From: Pseudomonas sp. CC6-YY-74
GTDB taxonomy: Bacteria > Pseudomonadota > Gammaproteobacteria > Pseudomonadales > Pseudomonadaceae
Assembly: GCF_002025205.1 (NCBI RefSeq)
Contig: NZ_CP019947.1
Location: forward strand, 2,270,001-2,334,000
DNA: 64,000 bases
Direction of reading: 5' to 3'
The notes below the pieces were generated by a model. That model was not told the DNA's origin. It ran no database searches and worked only from the letters and a program-made list of their open reading frames with translations. The translations under genes were made by a program, and so were the position numbers. Positions 27,320 through 36,502 of the stretch are shown one piece after another (position 1 is the stretch's first letter; the number at the start of each line of letters is the position of its first letter).

Positions 27320-27874
27320 ATGCAAAACCAACATCTCGGTTCCACCGACTTCGAGTTCATCGAAGACACCCTGCTGAAATACGGCGACGATCACTCCGTA
27401 CTCAACGCCTCCGAGCTCGATGGTTACTTCACTGCCTTGGTCTCCGGCCCCGTACAGGTGGATATCGCCGAGTGGTTCCCGGCCATCTGGGGCGGGCAAA
27501 ATCCAGATTGGGAGAACCCAGATGAGTGCAAAAAGCTCATAGAACTGAGCGTGCGCCACATGAACACACTGGCCACCCAGCTGACCCTGAATGCGCAGGC
27601 GTTCAAGCCACGGTTCGAACAGACCGAGCACTTTGGCCGGACACTTACCCTGGCTGAAGAGTGGTGCTTCGGTTACCTGCGTGGTGTCGCCGTGGGCAAC
27701 TGGCCCGAGTTGTCTGCGCCCCTGGCAGCGAAGCTGCAAGCGCTTACTTTCTGCGCCGAGCAAGACAACTTCGAGCTCCCGGCGGATCTGGATGTGGAGC
27801 AACATCGCCAGCGCGTGGAAGCGATCGAGCAGACTGCACATGCCTTGCATGACTACTGGCTGGCTCAGCGCTAA
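27320..27874 (+). CDS. UPF0149 (YecA/YgfB) family protein
   Basis: A 184-residue UPF0149-family protein. Its diagnostic parts are SELDGYFTALVSGP near residue 35, WFPAIWGG near 53, and EWCFGYLRGVAVG near 113. It lacks the C-terminal SEC-C zinc motif found in longer YecA proteins. Function is not established. A ribosome-binding GAAGGA lies just before the ATG. Downstream comes a 516-bp stretch without a recognisable gene. Confidence 0.85.
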   Translation: MQNQHLGSTDFEFIEDTLLKYGDDHSVLNASELDGYFTALVSGPVQVDIAEWFPAIWGGQNPDWENPDECKKLIELSVRHMNTLATQLTLNAQAFKPRFEQTEHFGRTLTLAEEWCFGYLRGVAVGNWPELSAPLAAKLQALTFCAEQDNFELPADLDVEQHRQRVEAIEQTAHALHDYWLAQR

Positions 27875-28390
27875 GGGCTGCTTGGACTTGGTTTTTTACA
27901 ACAATGGATTTTACGATTCGGGTCGATAGCAGTCTTTGTGAACGGCATCTATCGACCCAGGCCGGGTGACAATGTTACTGCAGATACATTTTGGCCCCTC
28001 ACCTGGATTTCATTGACCCAGTTCCGCGTCTCGTGAACCCTCGTTGAATTCGGTTTTTCGAAGTATTGGGCTGGGTCAGTCCAGCGTCGGTACTCGGCTC
28101 AAAAACACGTCGGCAACAACAGACATATCATCACGAACGGCTAAGCATGACCCTGGTAGGCATCACCGCCAAACAGAAGTTGGCCATGTCGGCCTGACCT
28201 CTACTTCTGGAAAGTACTGCAAATGGGGGCATTAGCATGTACCGACTATCTGACACCTGCTGAGTTACGTGGCCTTCGCGCATAGATCCTCTATAAACCG
28301 GGTAAATCTAACACCCTGACTGGAAGCGCACGGCAGCAGACAGTAAGCCATATACACACTGGTTTTATGGTGGTCGAACGTTGACTTCCT
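27875..28390. other. Intergenic stretch without recognised content
   Basis: 516 bp between convergent genes, lower in GC than its neighbours. Frames on both strands are short and broken, and no tRNA, terminator or repeat could be identified with confidence. It may be a decayed insertion. In P. aeruginosa I recall a formaldehyde dehydrogenase gene near this side of purU; no trace was seen here. Confidence 0.4.
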
Positions 28391-29248
28391 TTACAAAATC
28401 ACTGTTCGGTTGTCATTCAGAAATACACGTCGTTCGAGGTGATAGCCGATCGCCTTGGCCAGGGTCATGCACTCGATATCGCGGCCTTTTGCTATCAAGT
28501 CTTCCGAATAATGGGCATGGTCCACCGCCTCCACGCCCTGGGCGATGATCGGCCCCTCGTCGAGGTCATTGTTGATGTAATGGGCGGTGGCGCCGACCAG
28601 CTTGACGCCCTTCTGGTACGCCTGGTGATAGGGCTTGGCGCCCTTGAAGCCGGGCAGCAGCGAGTGGTGGATATTGATCGCCCGGCCGTCCAGCTTGCGG
28701 CACAGTTCGGGTGAGAGCACCTGCATGTAGCGGGCGAGCACCACCAGTTCGGCGCAGCTGTCCTCGATCACCTGCAGCACCTTGCGCTCTTGCGCCGGCT
28801 TGTCGTTGGGGTCGAGGGGGAAGTGGTAATAGGGAATCTCGTGCCAGCGTGCCAGCGGTTCCAGATCGGGATGGTTGGACACCACCGCCACCACGTCCAT
28901 GGCCAGGTGGCCGATGCGCTGGCGGTAGAGCAGGTCGTTCAGGCAATGGTCGGCCTTGCTCACCATCAGCACCACCTTGGCCCGGTAGCCCGGCGGGGTC
29001 AGTTCGGTGTGCATGTCGAAGGGCGACAGGCGCTCGTCGAGGCCGGCGCGAAAGGCCTGCTCGTCGAAGCCCTCGGCCACGCGGAACTCGACGCGGATGA
29101 AGAAGCGCGAGGACAGCCGGTCATCGAACGAATGGTGCTCGGTGACGTAGCAGTTCTGCTCGAACAGGAAGCGCGTCACCGCGTCCACGGTGCCGAGCAC
29201 GCTCGGGCAGTGGGCGGTGAGAATCCAGGTATCGGGGGTGCGGCTCAT
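28391..29248 (-). CDS. purU: Formyltetrahydrofolate deformylase
   Basis: Hydrolyses 10-formyl-THF to formate and THF; 285 residues. An N-terminal ACT domain (TAHCPSVLGTVDAV) is followed by a formyltransferase-fold catalytic domain with the NIHHSLLPGFKGAKPY active-site block and GATAHYINNDLDEGPII. It is the last gene of the glyA-soxBDAG cluster, where it can recycle THF loaded with sarcosine-derived C1 units. The ATG at 29248 follows GGGAGCTTGACC; the frame also has a TTG two codons upstream. A REPIN separates it from soxG. Confidence 0.95.
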   Translation of the reverse strand: MSRTPDTWILTAHCPSVLGTVDAVTRFLFEQNCYVTEHHSFDDRLSSRFFIRVEFRVAEGFDEQAFRAGLDERLSPFDMHTELTPPGYRAKVVLMVSKADHCLNDLLYRQRIGHLAMDVVAVVSNHPDLEPLARWHEIPYYHFPLDPNDKPAQERKVLQVIEDSCAELVVLARYMQVLSPELCRKLDGRAINIHHSLLPGFKGAKPYHQAYQKGVKLVGATAHYINNDLDEGPIIAQGVEAVDHAHYSEDLIAKGRDIECMTLAKAIGYHLERRVFLNDNRTVIL

Positions 29249-29283
29249 GGTCAAGCTCCCGGTAATCGTTGCCAGTGCGGGCG

Positions 29284-29354
29284 TCTGTGGGAGGGGCTTT
29301 AGCCGCGAAAACAGTCGCGGCTAAAGCGGATCGCCGCCCGGCCTCTCCCACAGG
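29284..29354. repeat. REPIN inside the soxG-purU intergenic gap
   Basis: TGTGGGAGGGGCTTTAGCC (from about 29285) and its inverse ending TCTCCCACAGGA (about 29343-29354) flank a second internal pair (GCCGCGA/TCGCGGC). The fold-back fills the 119 bp between soxG and purU and could stabilise the upstream message or reduce purU expression. Confidence 0.75.
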
Positions 29355-29367
29355 ATTGCTACTGCTG

Positions 29368-29997
29368 TCAGGCCTTGATCGCCAGGCCGAATTCAGCGCA
29401 GGCGTCTTGCAGCCACAGCCAGATGTAATCGGAGAAACTGCGGCGTACCAGCAGCTCCCAGGTCTCTTCGCCGCTGCGGCGAATCACCAGCTGGGTCTTG
29501 GCGAAGGTGGTGCCGACCGCCTTGCCCACCGGGAAGTTGCGCGGATGCACGTCATAGATCGACGACTTCATCAGCATCTCGCGGACTTTCGGCCCCGTCA
29601 GTTCGAGAATAGTCTGCCCACCGCTGACGTTGACCACCTGCAGGTGCTGGCCGGCCAGCGCTTCGCGCAGGCTCTTTTCGGCGGCGAACTCTTCGCCGCT
29701 CGGTACGATCAGCAGCCACTCGTCCGGGCCCAGCCATTGCAACGAGGTCTCACCCTTGACCACCAGGCCCAGTGCGCCCGGCAATTCCAGGCCGGTGGCC
29801 TTGTGCACGGCGCCGGCAAAGGCCGGGTCATGGCCATCGCCGCGCAGGGTCAGGTGACCCAGCAGTTTTCTCTCGCGCAGGTTGATGCCCGCGCTGCTCT
29901 TGCCCTTGCCTGCCAGCTCATGCAGGCCGGCGTGAAACAGCGGGGACTCGGCGTGCGCCGCATCGGGGCGCTGCTTGTAAACGTTTACTGTGCTCAT
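29368..29997 (-). CDS. soxG: Sarcosine oxidase gamma subunit
   Basis: Gamma subunit (209 residues) of heterotetrameric sarcosine oxidase, which converts sarcosine, O2 and THF to glycine, H2O2 and 5,10-methylene-THF. It resembles the GcvT-like fold: GINLRERKLLGHLTLRGDG, GPDEWLLIVP and SGGQTILELTGPKVREML. It acts structurally beside the alpha subunit's THF site. It lies 86 bp downstream of soxA in the operon. Confidence 0.95.
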   Translation of the reverse strand: MSTVNVYKQRPDAAHAESPLFHAGLHELAGKGKSSAGINLRERKLLGHLTLRGDGHDPAFAGAVHKATGLELPGALGLVVKGETSLQWLGPDEWLLIVPSGEEFAAEKSLREALAGQHLQVVNVSGGQTILELTGPKVREMLMKSSIYDVHPRNFPVGKAVGTTFAKTQLVIRRSGEETWELLVRRSFSDYIWLWLQDACAEFGLAIKA

Positions 29998-30083
29998 GTT
30001 GTTCCGCCTGTCGTAGGTACGTCAGCGCTAATTCGTTGCTCGCCAGGCTCCAGCCTGCTGGGGCCTGGCGAGTGGTCGTGGTC

Positions 30084-33000
30084 TCAGACGTTCTGCTGCT
30101 CGCCTTTCGGGTCGAAGAACACCGACGGGACTATCTCGGCCTCGATCAGGCTGCCATCTGCCAGCGGCGCGAAAACCTTCTCGCCCATGCGCTTCAAGCC
30201 GCCTTTGACCAGGGCCAGGGCAAAGCTGTAACCCATGCTGGTGCTGTAGTAGCTGGAGGTCACGTGGCCGACCATGCTCATCGGAATCGCCTGCTTGGCG
30301 TCGAACACCAGCTGTGCGCCTTCCGGCAGCACCGCGCTGGTGTTGACCGGCTTGAGGCCGACCAGCTGCTTGCGGTCTGCCTTGGTGCAGTCTTCGCGGT
30401 TCATCCCGCGCCAGCCGATCCAGGAGAAAGGTTTGGTGCGACCGACACACCAGCCCATGTTGAGGTCGTCCGGGGTCACCGAGCCATCGGTCTCCTGACC
30501 GACGATGATGAAGCCCTTCTCGGCCCGCAGCACGTGCATGGTCTCGGTGCCGTACGGGGTCAGGTTGTACTTCTTGCCCGCCGCGACGATCTTTTCCAGC
30601 ACGCCCATGGCGTAGTCGGCCTGCACGTTGACCTCAAACGACAGCTCACCGGTAAAGGAGATGCGGAACACCCGCGCCGGCACGCCGCCAACCTGGCCTT
30701 CCTTCCAGGTCATGAACGGGAAGGCGTCCTTGTCCAGGTCGATGTCGCTGACTTCGGCCAGCAGCTTGCGGCTGTTGGGGCCGGACAGGGTCATGGTCGC
30801 CCAGTGGTCGGTGACCGAGGTGAAGTACACCTTGAGGTCCGGCCACTCGGTCTGCTGGTAGATTTCCAGCCACTGCATGACGCGCGCGGCGCCGCCGGTG
30901 GTGGTGGTCATGACGAAGTGGTTATCGGCCATACAGGCGGTCACGCCGTCGTCGAAGACCATGCCGTCTTCCTTGCACATCAGGCCGTAACGGGCCTTGC
31001 CCACGTCCAGCTTGGTCCAGGCGTTGGTGTACACGCGGTTGAGGAACTCGCGCGCATCCGGGCCCTGGATGTCGATCTTGCCCAGGGTCGAGGCATCGAG
31101 CAGGCCGACGCTGTCGCGTACCGCCTTGCACTCGCGGCCGACGGCGGCGTGCATGTCTTCACCGGCCTTGGGGAAGTACCAGGGGCGCTTCCACTGACCG
31201 ACGTCCTCGAACTCGGCGCCATTTTTCAGGTGCCAGCTGTGCAGCGCGGTGTAACGCACCGGGTCGAACAACGCACCGCAGTTACGCCCGGCCACGGCGC
31301 CGAAGGTCACCGGGGTGTAGTTCGGGCGGAACATGGTGGTGCCCATCTGCGGGATGCTGATGCCCATCGACCGCGCGGCAATCGCCAGACCGTTGATGTT
31401 GCCCAGCTTGCCCTGATCGGTACCGAAGCCCAGCGCGGTGTAGCGCTTGAGGTGCTCGACCGACTCGAAGCCCTCGCGGGTGGCCAGTTCGATACCGGCC
31501 GCGGTGACGTCGTTCTGCTGGTCGACGAACTGCTTCGGCGCCCGTGCGGTCGACTTCTCGTGCGGCACCTGAAACAGCGCGATGCTCGGCTCTTCGTGAC
31601 GGCCGAAAACTTTCGGCAACTCGCCCGAGACCGGGGTAAAGCCCGCGTCGGCAGACGCCTTGGCGCCGGCTTCGAAGCCGTCGGCGAGCACTTCGCCGAG
31701 GGCGAACACGCCGTTCATGGCACCGGCGCAGACGCGCGCCTGGAAACCTTCACCCGGCACGAAACCGAGGATGTCTTCACGCCAGGTCGGCTTGCCGCCC
31801 AGGTGCGAGGCCAGGTGCACCACCGGGCTGTAACCGCCGGAGCTGGCGACCAGGTCGCACTCCAACCATTCGCCGGGGCTGGTGACTTTATGTGCCTGCG
31901 GATCGATCGCCGCGACGCGCGCCGCGCTGACGCGCTTGCTGCCACGCACTTCGATCACCGCACTGCCGGTCAGGACGCGCAGGCCCTTGGCCCGTGCTTC
32001 TTCGACCCAGGCACCCTTTGGGTTGGCACGGGCATCGGCGATGGCGACCACCTTGAACCCGGCTTCCAGACAGTCCAGCGCTACGCGGTAGGCGTAATCG
32101 TTGGTGGTCGACAGCACCAGCTGCTTACCCGGGGCCACGCCGTAACGGCGCACGTAGGTGGACACCGCGCCGGCCAGCATATTGCCGGGCACGTCGTTGT
32201 TGCCATACACCAGCGGACGCTCGTGGGCGCCGGCGGCCAGGACTACGCGCTTGGCACGCACCCGGTGCAGGCGCTGCCGCACCTCGCCCATCGGCGCGGC
32301 ATCACCGAGGTGATCGGTGCGCCGTTCGTGGATGGTGAGGAAGTTGTGATCGTGATAGCCGTGCACGGTCGAGCGCGGCAACAGGGTGACTTCCGGCATC
32401 TTCTGCAGTTCGGCGAGGGCCTTGGCCACCCAATCGGCGGCCGGTTTGCCGTCGAGGCTTTCACGGCTGTCGAGCAGATGACCGCCGAACTCTTCCTGCT
32501 CGTCGGCCAGAATCACCCGTGCACCGCTACGCCCGGCAGCCAATGCGGCGGCCAGACCGGCGGCGCCGCCACCGACTACCAGTACGTCGCAGTGCTGGTT
32601 CAGGTAGTCGTAGCTGTCCGGATCGTTTTCCTTCGGCGCGCGACCCAGGCCAGCGGCCTTACGGATGTACTTCTCGTAGGTCAGCCAGAGGTTCTGCGGG
32701 TACATGAAGGTCTTGTAATAGAAGCCCGGCGGCATCATCTGCCCACCGACCTTGCCGAGAATGCCCATCAGGTCATTGTTGACGCTCGGCCAGCCGTTCA
32801 CGCTGTTGGCCACCAGGCCGCTGTACAGGGCCTGCTGGGTGGCGCGCACGTTGGGGATCTGGGTGGCTTCGCTGGCGCCGATCTGCAGCACCGCGTTGGG
32901 CTCTTCGGCGCCGGCGGCGACGATGCCACGCGGACGCGAGTACTTGAAGCTACGACCGACGACGTCGACGCCGTTGGCCAGCAACGCGGCGGCCAAGGTG

Positions 33001-33101
33001 TCGCCGCTGAAACCCTGATAGCTCTCACCGTTGAAGGTGAAGGTCAAAGGCTGGTTGCGGTTGATCCGGCCACCTTTGCTCAGGCGATTGATCTGACTCA
33101 T
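30084..33101 (-). CDS. soxA: Sarcosine oxidase alpha subunit
   Basis: Large subunit of 1005 residues. A 2Fe-2S-like fold N terminus (about residues 1-110) is followed by an NAD-binding Rossmann motif VVGGGAAGLAAALAAGRSG (about 174-192). The C-terminal half (about 600-1000) is a GcvT-like aminomethyltransferase domain that binds THF (GPNSRKLLAE, YGTETMHVLRAEKGF, GRTKPFSWIGWRG). It receives the imine made in SoxB and passes C1 to THF. The soxD stop overlaps this gene's ATG by four bases (ATGA). Full length, no lesions seen. Confidence 0.97.
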   Translation of the reverse strand: MSQINRLSKGGRINRNQPLTFTFNGESYQGFSGDTLAAALLANGVDVVGRSFKYSRPRGIVAAGAEEPNAVLQIGASEATQIPNVRATQQALYSGLVANSVNGWPSVNNDLMGILGKVGGQMMPPGFYYKTFMYPQNLWLTYEKYIRKAAGLGRAPKENDPDSYDYLNQHCDVLVVGGGAAGLAAALAAGRSGARVILADEQEEFGGHLLDSRESLDGKPAADWVAKALAELQKMPEVTLLPRSTVHGYHDHNFLTIHERRTDHLGDAAPMGEVRQRLHRVRAKRVVLAAGAHERPLVYGNNDVPGNMLAGAVSTYVRRYGVAPGKQLVLSTTNDYAYRVALDCLEAGFKVVAIADARANPKGAWVEEARAKGLRVLTGSAVIEVRGSKRVSAARVAAIDPQAHKVTSPGEWLECDLVASSGGYSPVVHLASHLGGKPTWREDILGFVPGEGFQARVCAGAMNGVFALGEVLADGFEAGAKASADAGFTPVSGELPKVFGRHEEPSIALFQVPHEKSTARAPKQFVDQQNDVTAAGIELATREGFESVEHLKRYTALGFGTDQGKLGNINGLAIAARSMGISIPQMGTTMFRPNYTPVTFGAVAGRNCGALFDPVRYTALHSWHLKNGAEFEDVGQWKRPWYFPKAGEDMHAAVGRECKAVRDSVGLLDASTLGKIDIQGPDAREFLNRVYTNAWTKLDVGKARYGLMCKEDGMVFDDGVTACMADNHFVMTTTTGGAARVMQWLEIYQQTEWPDLKVYFTSVTDHWATMTLSGPNSRKLLAEVSDIDLDKDAFPFMTWKEGQVGGVPARVFRISFTGELSFEVNVQADYAMGVLEKIVAAGKKYNLTPYGTETMHVLRAEKGFIIVGQETDGSVTPDDLNMGWCVGRTKPFSWIGWRGMNREDCTKADRKQLVGLKPVNTSAVLPEGAQLVFDAKQAIPMSMVGHVTSSYYSTSMGYSFALALVKGGLKRMGEKVFAPLADGSLIEAEIVPSVFFDPKGEQQNV

Positions 33102-33427
33102 GCCTTTTCTCCTGCCGCACGGCTGGGCTGCTTCGCACTGTTCGGCTTAGCGGTCACGCTCGGCTTTTCGCCAATCTTGTAGGTTTCGAAAATTTCGTAG
33201 CTGATGGTGTCGCGCGTGGCATTGAAGTACTGCCGGCAACCGGCCGCGTGAATCCATAGCTCGTGGTGGATGCCGCGCGGGTTGTCGCGGAAGAACAGGT
33301 ACTCGCCCCACTCCGCATCGGTGCAGGCATTCGGGTCCAGCGGGCGCGGGATGTGCGCCTGGCCGGCCGAGTGGAATTCCTCTTCGGAGCGCAGCTCGCC
33401 ACAATGGGGACAGAAGATGTTCAGCAT
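33098..33427 (-). CDS. soxD: Sarcosine oxidase delta subunit
   Basis: Small zinc-binding delta subunit of 109 residues. The ligand pattern is CPHCG at residues 6-10 and a later His/Cys pair (IHAAGCRQYFN). It holds the alpha and beta subunits together in the heterotetramer. Its end overlaps soxA by 4 bp and it starts 15 bp after soxB. Confidence 0.95.
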   Translation of the reverse strand: MLNIFCPHCGELRSEEEFHSAGQAHIPRPLDPNACTDAEWGEYLFFRDNPRGIHHELWIHAAGCRQYFNATRDTISYEIFETYKIGEKPSVTAKPNSAKQPSRAAGEKA

Positions 33428-33442
33428 GTCGGATTTCTCCTG

Positions 33443-34693
33443 TTAGTGGGCGACGCCGGCAGCGCCGTGCTCGTCGATCAAGGCGCCGTTGTAGAAACGG
33501 TCCATGGCGAAGGGTTTGGCCAGTGCGTGCATCTCGCCTTTGGCCAGGCTGGCGGCGAATACGTGACCGGAACCCGGGGTGGCCTTGAAGCCGCCGGTCC
33601 CCCAACCGCAGTTGAAGAACAGGTTCGGCACCGGGGTCTTGCTGATGATCGGGCAGGCGTCCGGCGTGGTGTCGACGATGCCGCCCCACTGACGGTTCAT
33701 GCGTACCCGCGAGAGCACCGGGAACAGCTCGACGATGGCCTGCAGGGTGTGCTCGATGGTCGGGTAGGAACCGCGCTGGCCGTAACCGACGTAGCCGTCG
33801 ATACCGGCACCGATGACCAGGTCACCCTTGTCCGACTGGCTGATATAGCCGTGGACCGCGTTGGACATGATCACGCTGTCGATGATCGGCTTGATCGGCT
33901 CGGACACCAGCGCCTGCAGCGGGTGCGACTCGATCGGCAGGCGGAAACCGGCCTGCCTGGCCATGTGCCCGGAGTTACCGGCGGTGACCACACCGACGCG
34001 CTTGCCGCCGATGAAGCCCTTGTTGGTCTCCACGCCGATGCACACGCCGTTTTCCTTGCGAAAACCGGTCACTTCGGTCTGCTGGATCAGGTCGACGCCC
34101 AGGGCGTCGGCGGCACGCGCATAGCCCCAGGCCACGGCATCGTGACGGGCCACGCCGCCGCGCCGCTGCAGGGATGCACCCATCACCGGGTAACGGGTGT
34201 TCTTGCTGCAATCCATGTACGGGATCAGTTCCTCGACCTGCTTGGCATTGAGCACCTCGCCATCGATACCGTTGAGGCGGTTGGCGCCGACCCGGCGCTC
34301 GATGTCGCGCATGTCTTGCAGACTGTGACCGAGGTTGAACACGCCGCGCTGGGAGAACATCACGTTGTAGTTGATGTCCTGCGACAGGCCTTCCCACAAC
34401 TTCATGGCGTGCTCGTAGAGGTGCGCCGATTCGTCCCACAGGTAGTTGGAACGCACGATGGTGGTGTTGCGCGCGGTGTTACCGCCGCCCAGCCAACCCT
34501 TCTCGATCACCGCGACGTTCTTCACGCCGAATTCTTTGGCCAGGTAGTAGGCCGTGGCCAGGCCATGGCCGCCGCCGCCGACGATGATCACGTCGTAGAC
34601 CGGCTTGGGCGTCGGCGTGCGCCACATGCGCTGCCAGTTTTCGTGGTGACTGAAGGAGTGCTTGAGCAGGCCGAAGCCGGAATAACGTTGCAT
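33443..34693 (-). CDS. soxB: Sarcosine oxidase beta subunit
   Basis: Catalytic flavoprotein subunit of 416 residues that oxidises sarcosine to the imine using FAD and covalently bound FMN. The dinucleotide-binding motif DVIIVGGGGHGLATAYYLA is near residue 34. GGGNTARNTTIVRSNYLWDE and the C-terminal FNCGWGTGGFKATPGSG complete the family pattern. First of the sox genes; 94 bp downstream of glyA on the same strand. Confidence 0.97.
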   Translation of the reverse strand: MQRYSGFGLLKHSFSHHENWQRMWRTPTPKPVYDVIIVGGGGHGLATAYYLAKEFGVKNVAVIEKGWLGGGNTARNTTIVRSNYLWDESAHLYEHAMKLWEGLSQDINYNVMFSQRGVFNLGHSLQDMRDIERRVGANRLNGIDGEVLNAKQVEELIPYMDCSKNTRYPVMGASLQRRGGVARHDAVAWGYARAADALGVDLIQQTEVTGFRKENGVCIGVETNKGFIGGKRVGVVTAGNSGHMARQAGFRLPIESHPLQALVSEPIKPIIDSVIMSNAVHGYISQSDKGDLVIGAGIDGYVGYGQRGSYPTIEHTLQAIVELFPVLSRVRMNRQWGGIVDTTPDACPIISKTPVPNLFFNCGWGTGGFKATPGSGHVFAASLAKGEMHALAKPFAMDRFYNGALIDEHGAAGVAH

Positions 34694-34787
34694 CAGTGGG
34701 TACTCCTGATACGTAAAAACTTAACCATGGATGGCCTGTTCAGTCGACGTAGGGGGCGGAAGCCACCCTACGATCCTGCTGACACGA

Positions 34788-36041
34788 TCAACGATAGACG
34801 GGGTAGTCGGCGCACAGCCCTGCTGCCAGAGTAGCTACCTGGGCCTCGACGTCGGCATCGCCGAGGTGATCGAGGATGTCGCAGATCCAGCCGGCCAGCT
34901 CGGTGCTCTGCTGCTCCTTGAAGCCGCGGGTGGTGATGGCCGGGGTGCCGATGCGCAGGCCCGAGGTGACGAACGGCGACTGCGGGTCATTCGGTACGGA
35001 GTTCTTGTTCACGGTGATGCCGGCACGACCGAGGGCGGCGTCGGCGTCTTTGCCGGTCAGGCCCTGACGGATCAGGCTGACCAGGAACAGGTGGTTATCG
35101 GTACCGCCGGAGACCACGTCGAAACCACGGTCGATGAAGACCTTGGCCATCGCCTTGGCGTTCTTGATCACCTGCGCCTGATAGTCCTTGAAGCCAGGCT
35201 CCAGCGCTTCCTTGAAGCACACCGCCTTGCCGGCGATCACATGCATCAGCGGGCCGCCCTGGGCGCCGGGGAACACCGCCGAGTTGAGCTTCTTCTCGAT
35301 TTCGGGATTGCTCTTGGCCAGGATCAGGCCACCACGCGGACCGCGCAGGGTCTTGTGGGTGGTGGTGGTGACCACATCGGCGTAGGGCAGCGGATTGGGG
35401 TACAGACCGGCGGCAACCAGACCGGCAACGTGGGCCATGTCGACGAACAGCAGGGCACCGACCTTGTCGGCGATGGCGCGAAAACGTGGGAAATCCAGGG
35501 TCTTGGAGTAGGCGCTGAAGCCGGCCACGATCATCTTCGGCTGGCACTCGACGGCCAGGCGCTCGACTTCGTCGTAATCGATCAAACCGGTGGTGGTGTC
35601 GATGCCGTACTGCACGGCGTTGTACAGCTTGCCGGAGGAGCTGACCTTGGAACCGTGGGTCAGGTGACCGCCATGGGCCAGGCTCATACCGAGGATGGTG
35701 TCGCCGGCATTGATCAGCGCCAGGTACACGGCGCTGTTGGCCGAGGAGCCGGAGTGCGGCTGGACGTTGGCGAAGTCGGCGCCGAACAGTTGCTTGGCGC
35801 GATCGATGGCCAGTTGCTCGACCACATCGACATGCTCGCAGCCACCGTAGTAACGCTTGCCCGGATAGCCTTCGGCGTACTTGTTGGTCAGGCCGCTGCC
35901 CTGGGCCTGCATCACGCGCTGGCTGGTGTAGTTTTCCGAGGCGATCAGCTCGATGTGATGCTCCTGACGGGCTTCTTCGGCGTCCATCGCCGCCAGCAGT
36001 TCGTCGTCGTAGCCCTTGATTTGGTCGTCTTTACTGAACAT
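34788..36041 (-). CDS. glyA: Serine hydroxymethyltransferase
   Basis: PLP enzyme (417 residues) that interconverts glycine + 5,10-methylene-THF and serine. The PLP lysine is in [15 protein letters not shown] near residue 229, and LIASENYTS and QPHSGSSAN are present. At the head of the sox operon it consumes both products of sarcosine oxidase and makes serine for the dehydratase at 50.3 kb. The ATG at 36041 follows GGGAG; an open frame continues to 36275 but its sequence is not protein-like. The shared motif at 36214-36236 lies 173-195 bp upstream. Confidence 0.97.
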   Translation of the reverse strand: MFSKDDQIKGYDDELLAAMDAEEARQEHHIELIASENYTSQRVMQAQGSGLTNKYAEGYPGKRYYGGCEHVDVVEQLAIDRAKQLFGADFANVQPHSGSSANSAVYLALINAGDTILGMSLAHGGHLTHGSKVSSSGKLYNAVQYGIDTTTGLIDYDEVERLAVECQPKMIVAGFSAYSKTLDFPRFRAIADKVGALLFVDMAHVAGLVAAGLYPNPLPYADVVTTTTHKTLRGPRGGLILAKSNPEIEKKLNSAVFPGAQGGPLMHVIAGKAVCFKEALEPGFKDYQAQVIKNAKAMAKVFIDRGFDVVSGGTDNHLFLVSLIRQGLTGKDADAALGRAGITVNKNSVPNDPQSPFVTSGLRIGTPAITTRGFKEQQSTELAGWICDILDHLGDADVEAQVATLAAGLCADYPVYR

Positions 36042-36213
36042 CTCGAATCTCCCTGCGACGGTATTGGGTCGCCTGTTGTTATTGATCAGAACGCACCTCC
36101 AACCCCACTCCCGTCTGGGAACCATCACCTGGCGCATCGCTTTGCGCATCGGCTGGAGAGGTAACGCCTGTTGCCGCAGATTGTGCGAAATGCACCTGGG
36201 CGCCGTTTGCTCA

Positions 36214-36236
36214 TTTCCGACGTGAACGTGTTCAAA
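36214..36236. promoter_or_regulatory. Shared 23-bp motif, copy 1 (glyA-sox promoter)
   Basis: Matches the pattern TTYCGAC-N2-GAA-N2-TG-N-TCA that also occurs upstream of creatinase, its decayed duplicate and the serine dehydratase gene. Here it lies in the divergent region between glyA and the GlxA-type regulator. It ends in GTGTTCAAA exactly like the dehydratase copy. Likely an activator site; the binding protein is inferred. Confidence 0.6.
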
Positions 36237-36502
36237 CAGGTATGGCGCCGCGGCTGCTGACGAAAGCGGGATCACCAGGGCGAACCCGGCCGTTGTCGCG
36301 GTGACAGGTCAACCGCTTTGCGCCTGTGCCGCAGCAGCAGCGGACAATGCCCCGGGCCGATCAAAGCGCTCTGCAATGAGTGTAAGATTGCAGTTGGCGC
36401 AGGTGTTCCGCTGACGCCCATCAACAATAAAGCGCACAGTGCCCCTGCTGTCGGCCCATGGCCAGCCAGCAATCGGGAGCGGTTGCAGTGGAGGAGGAAA
36501 AA

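Noticed and set aside
28044..28235. 63-codon frame in the gap before purU
   Set aside because: No ribosome-binding site, poor codon preference and no family resemblance.
30036..33182. Very long plus-strand open frame opposite soxA (and similar ones opposite glyA, mxtR, the BCCT gene and the symporter)
   Set aside because: GC-rich coding sequence leaves open frames on the opposite strand. The predicted products are His/Gln/Gly/Ala-rich without domains, while the minus-strand genes are full-length known families.
36042..36237. Glycine riboswitch in the glyA leader
   Set aside because: The leader is nearly 200 nt, but I could not find the conserved aptamer cores of a glycine riboswitch. The shared protein-binding motif explains the region better.
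36458..36502. Earlier ATG for the GlxA-type regulator
   Set aside because: No ribosome-binding site, whereas the ATG at 36503 has GGAGGAGG at good spacing. It is not excluded that both are used.
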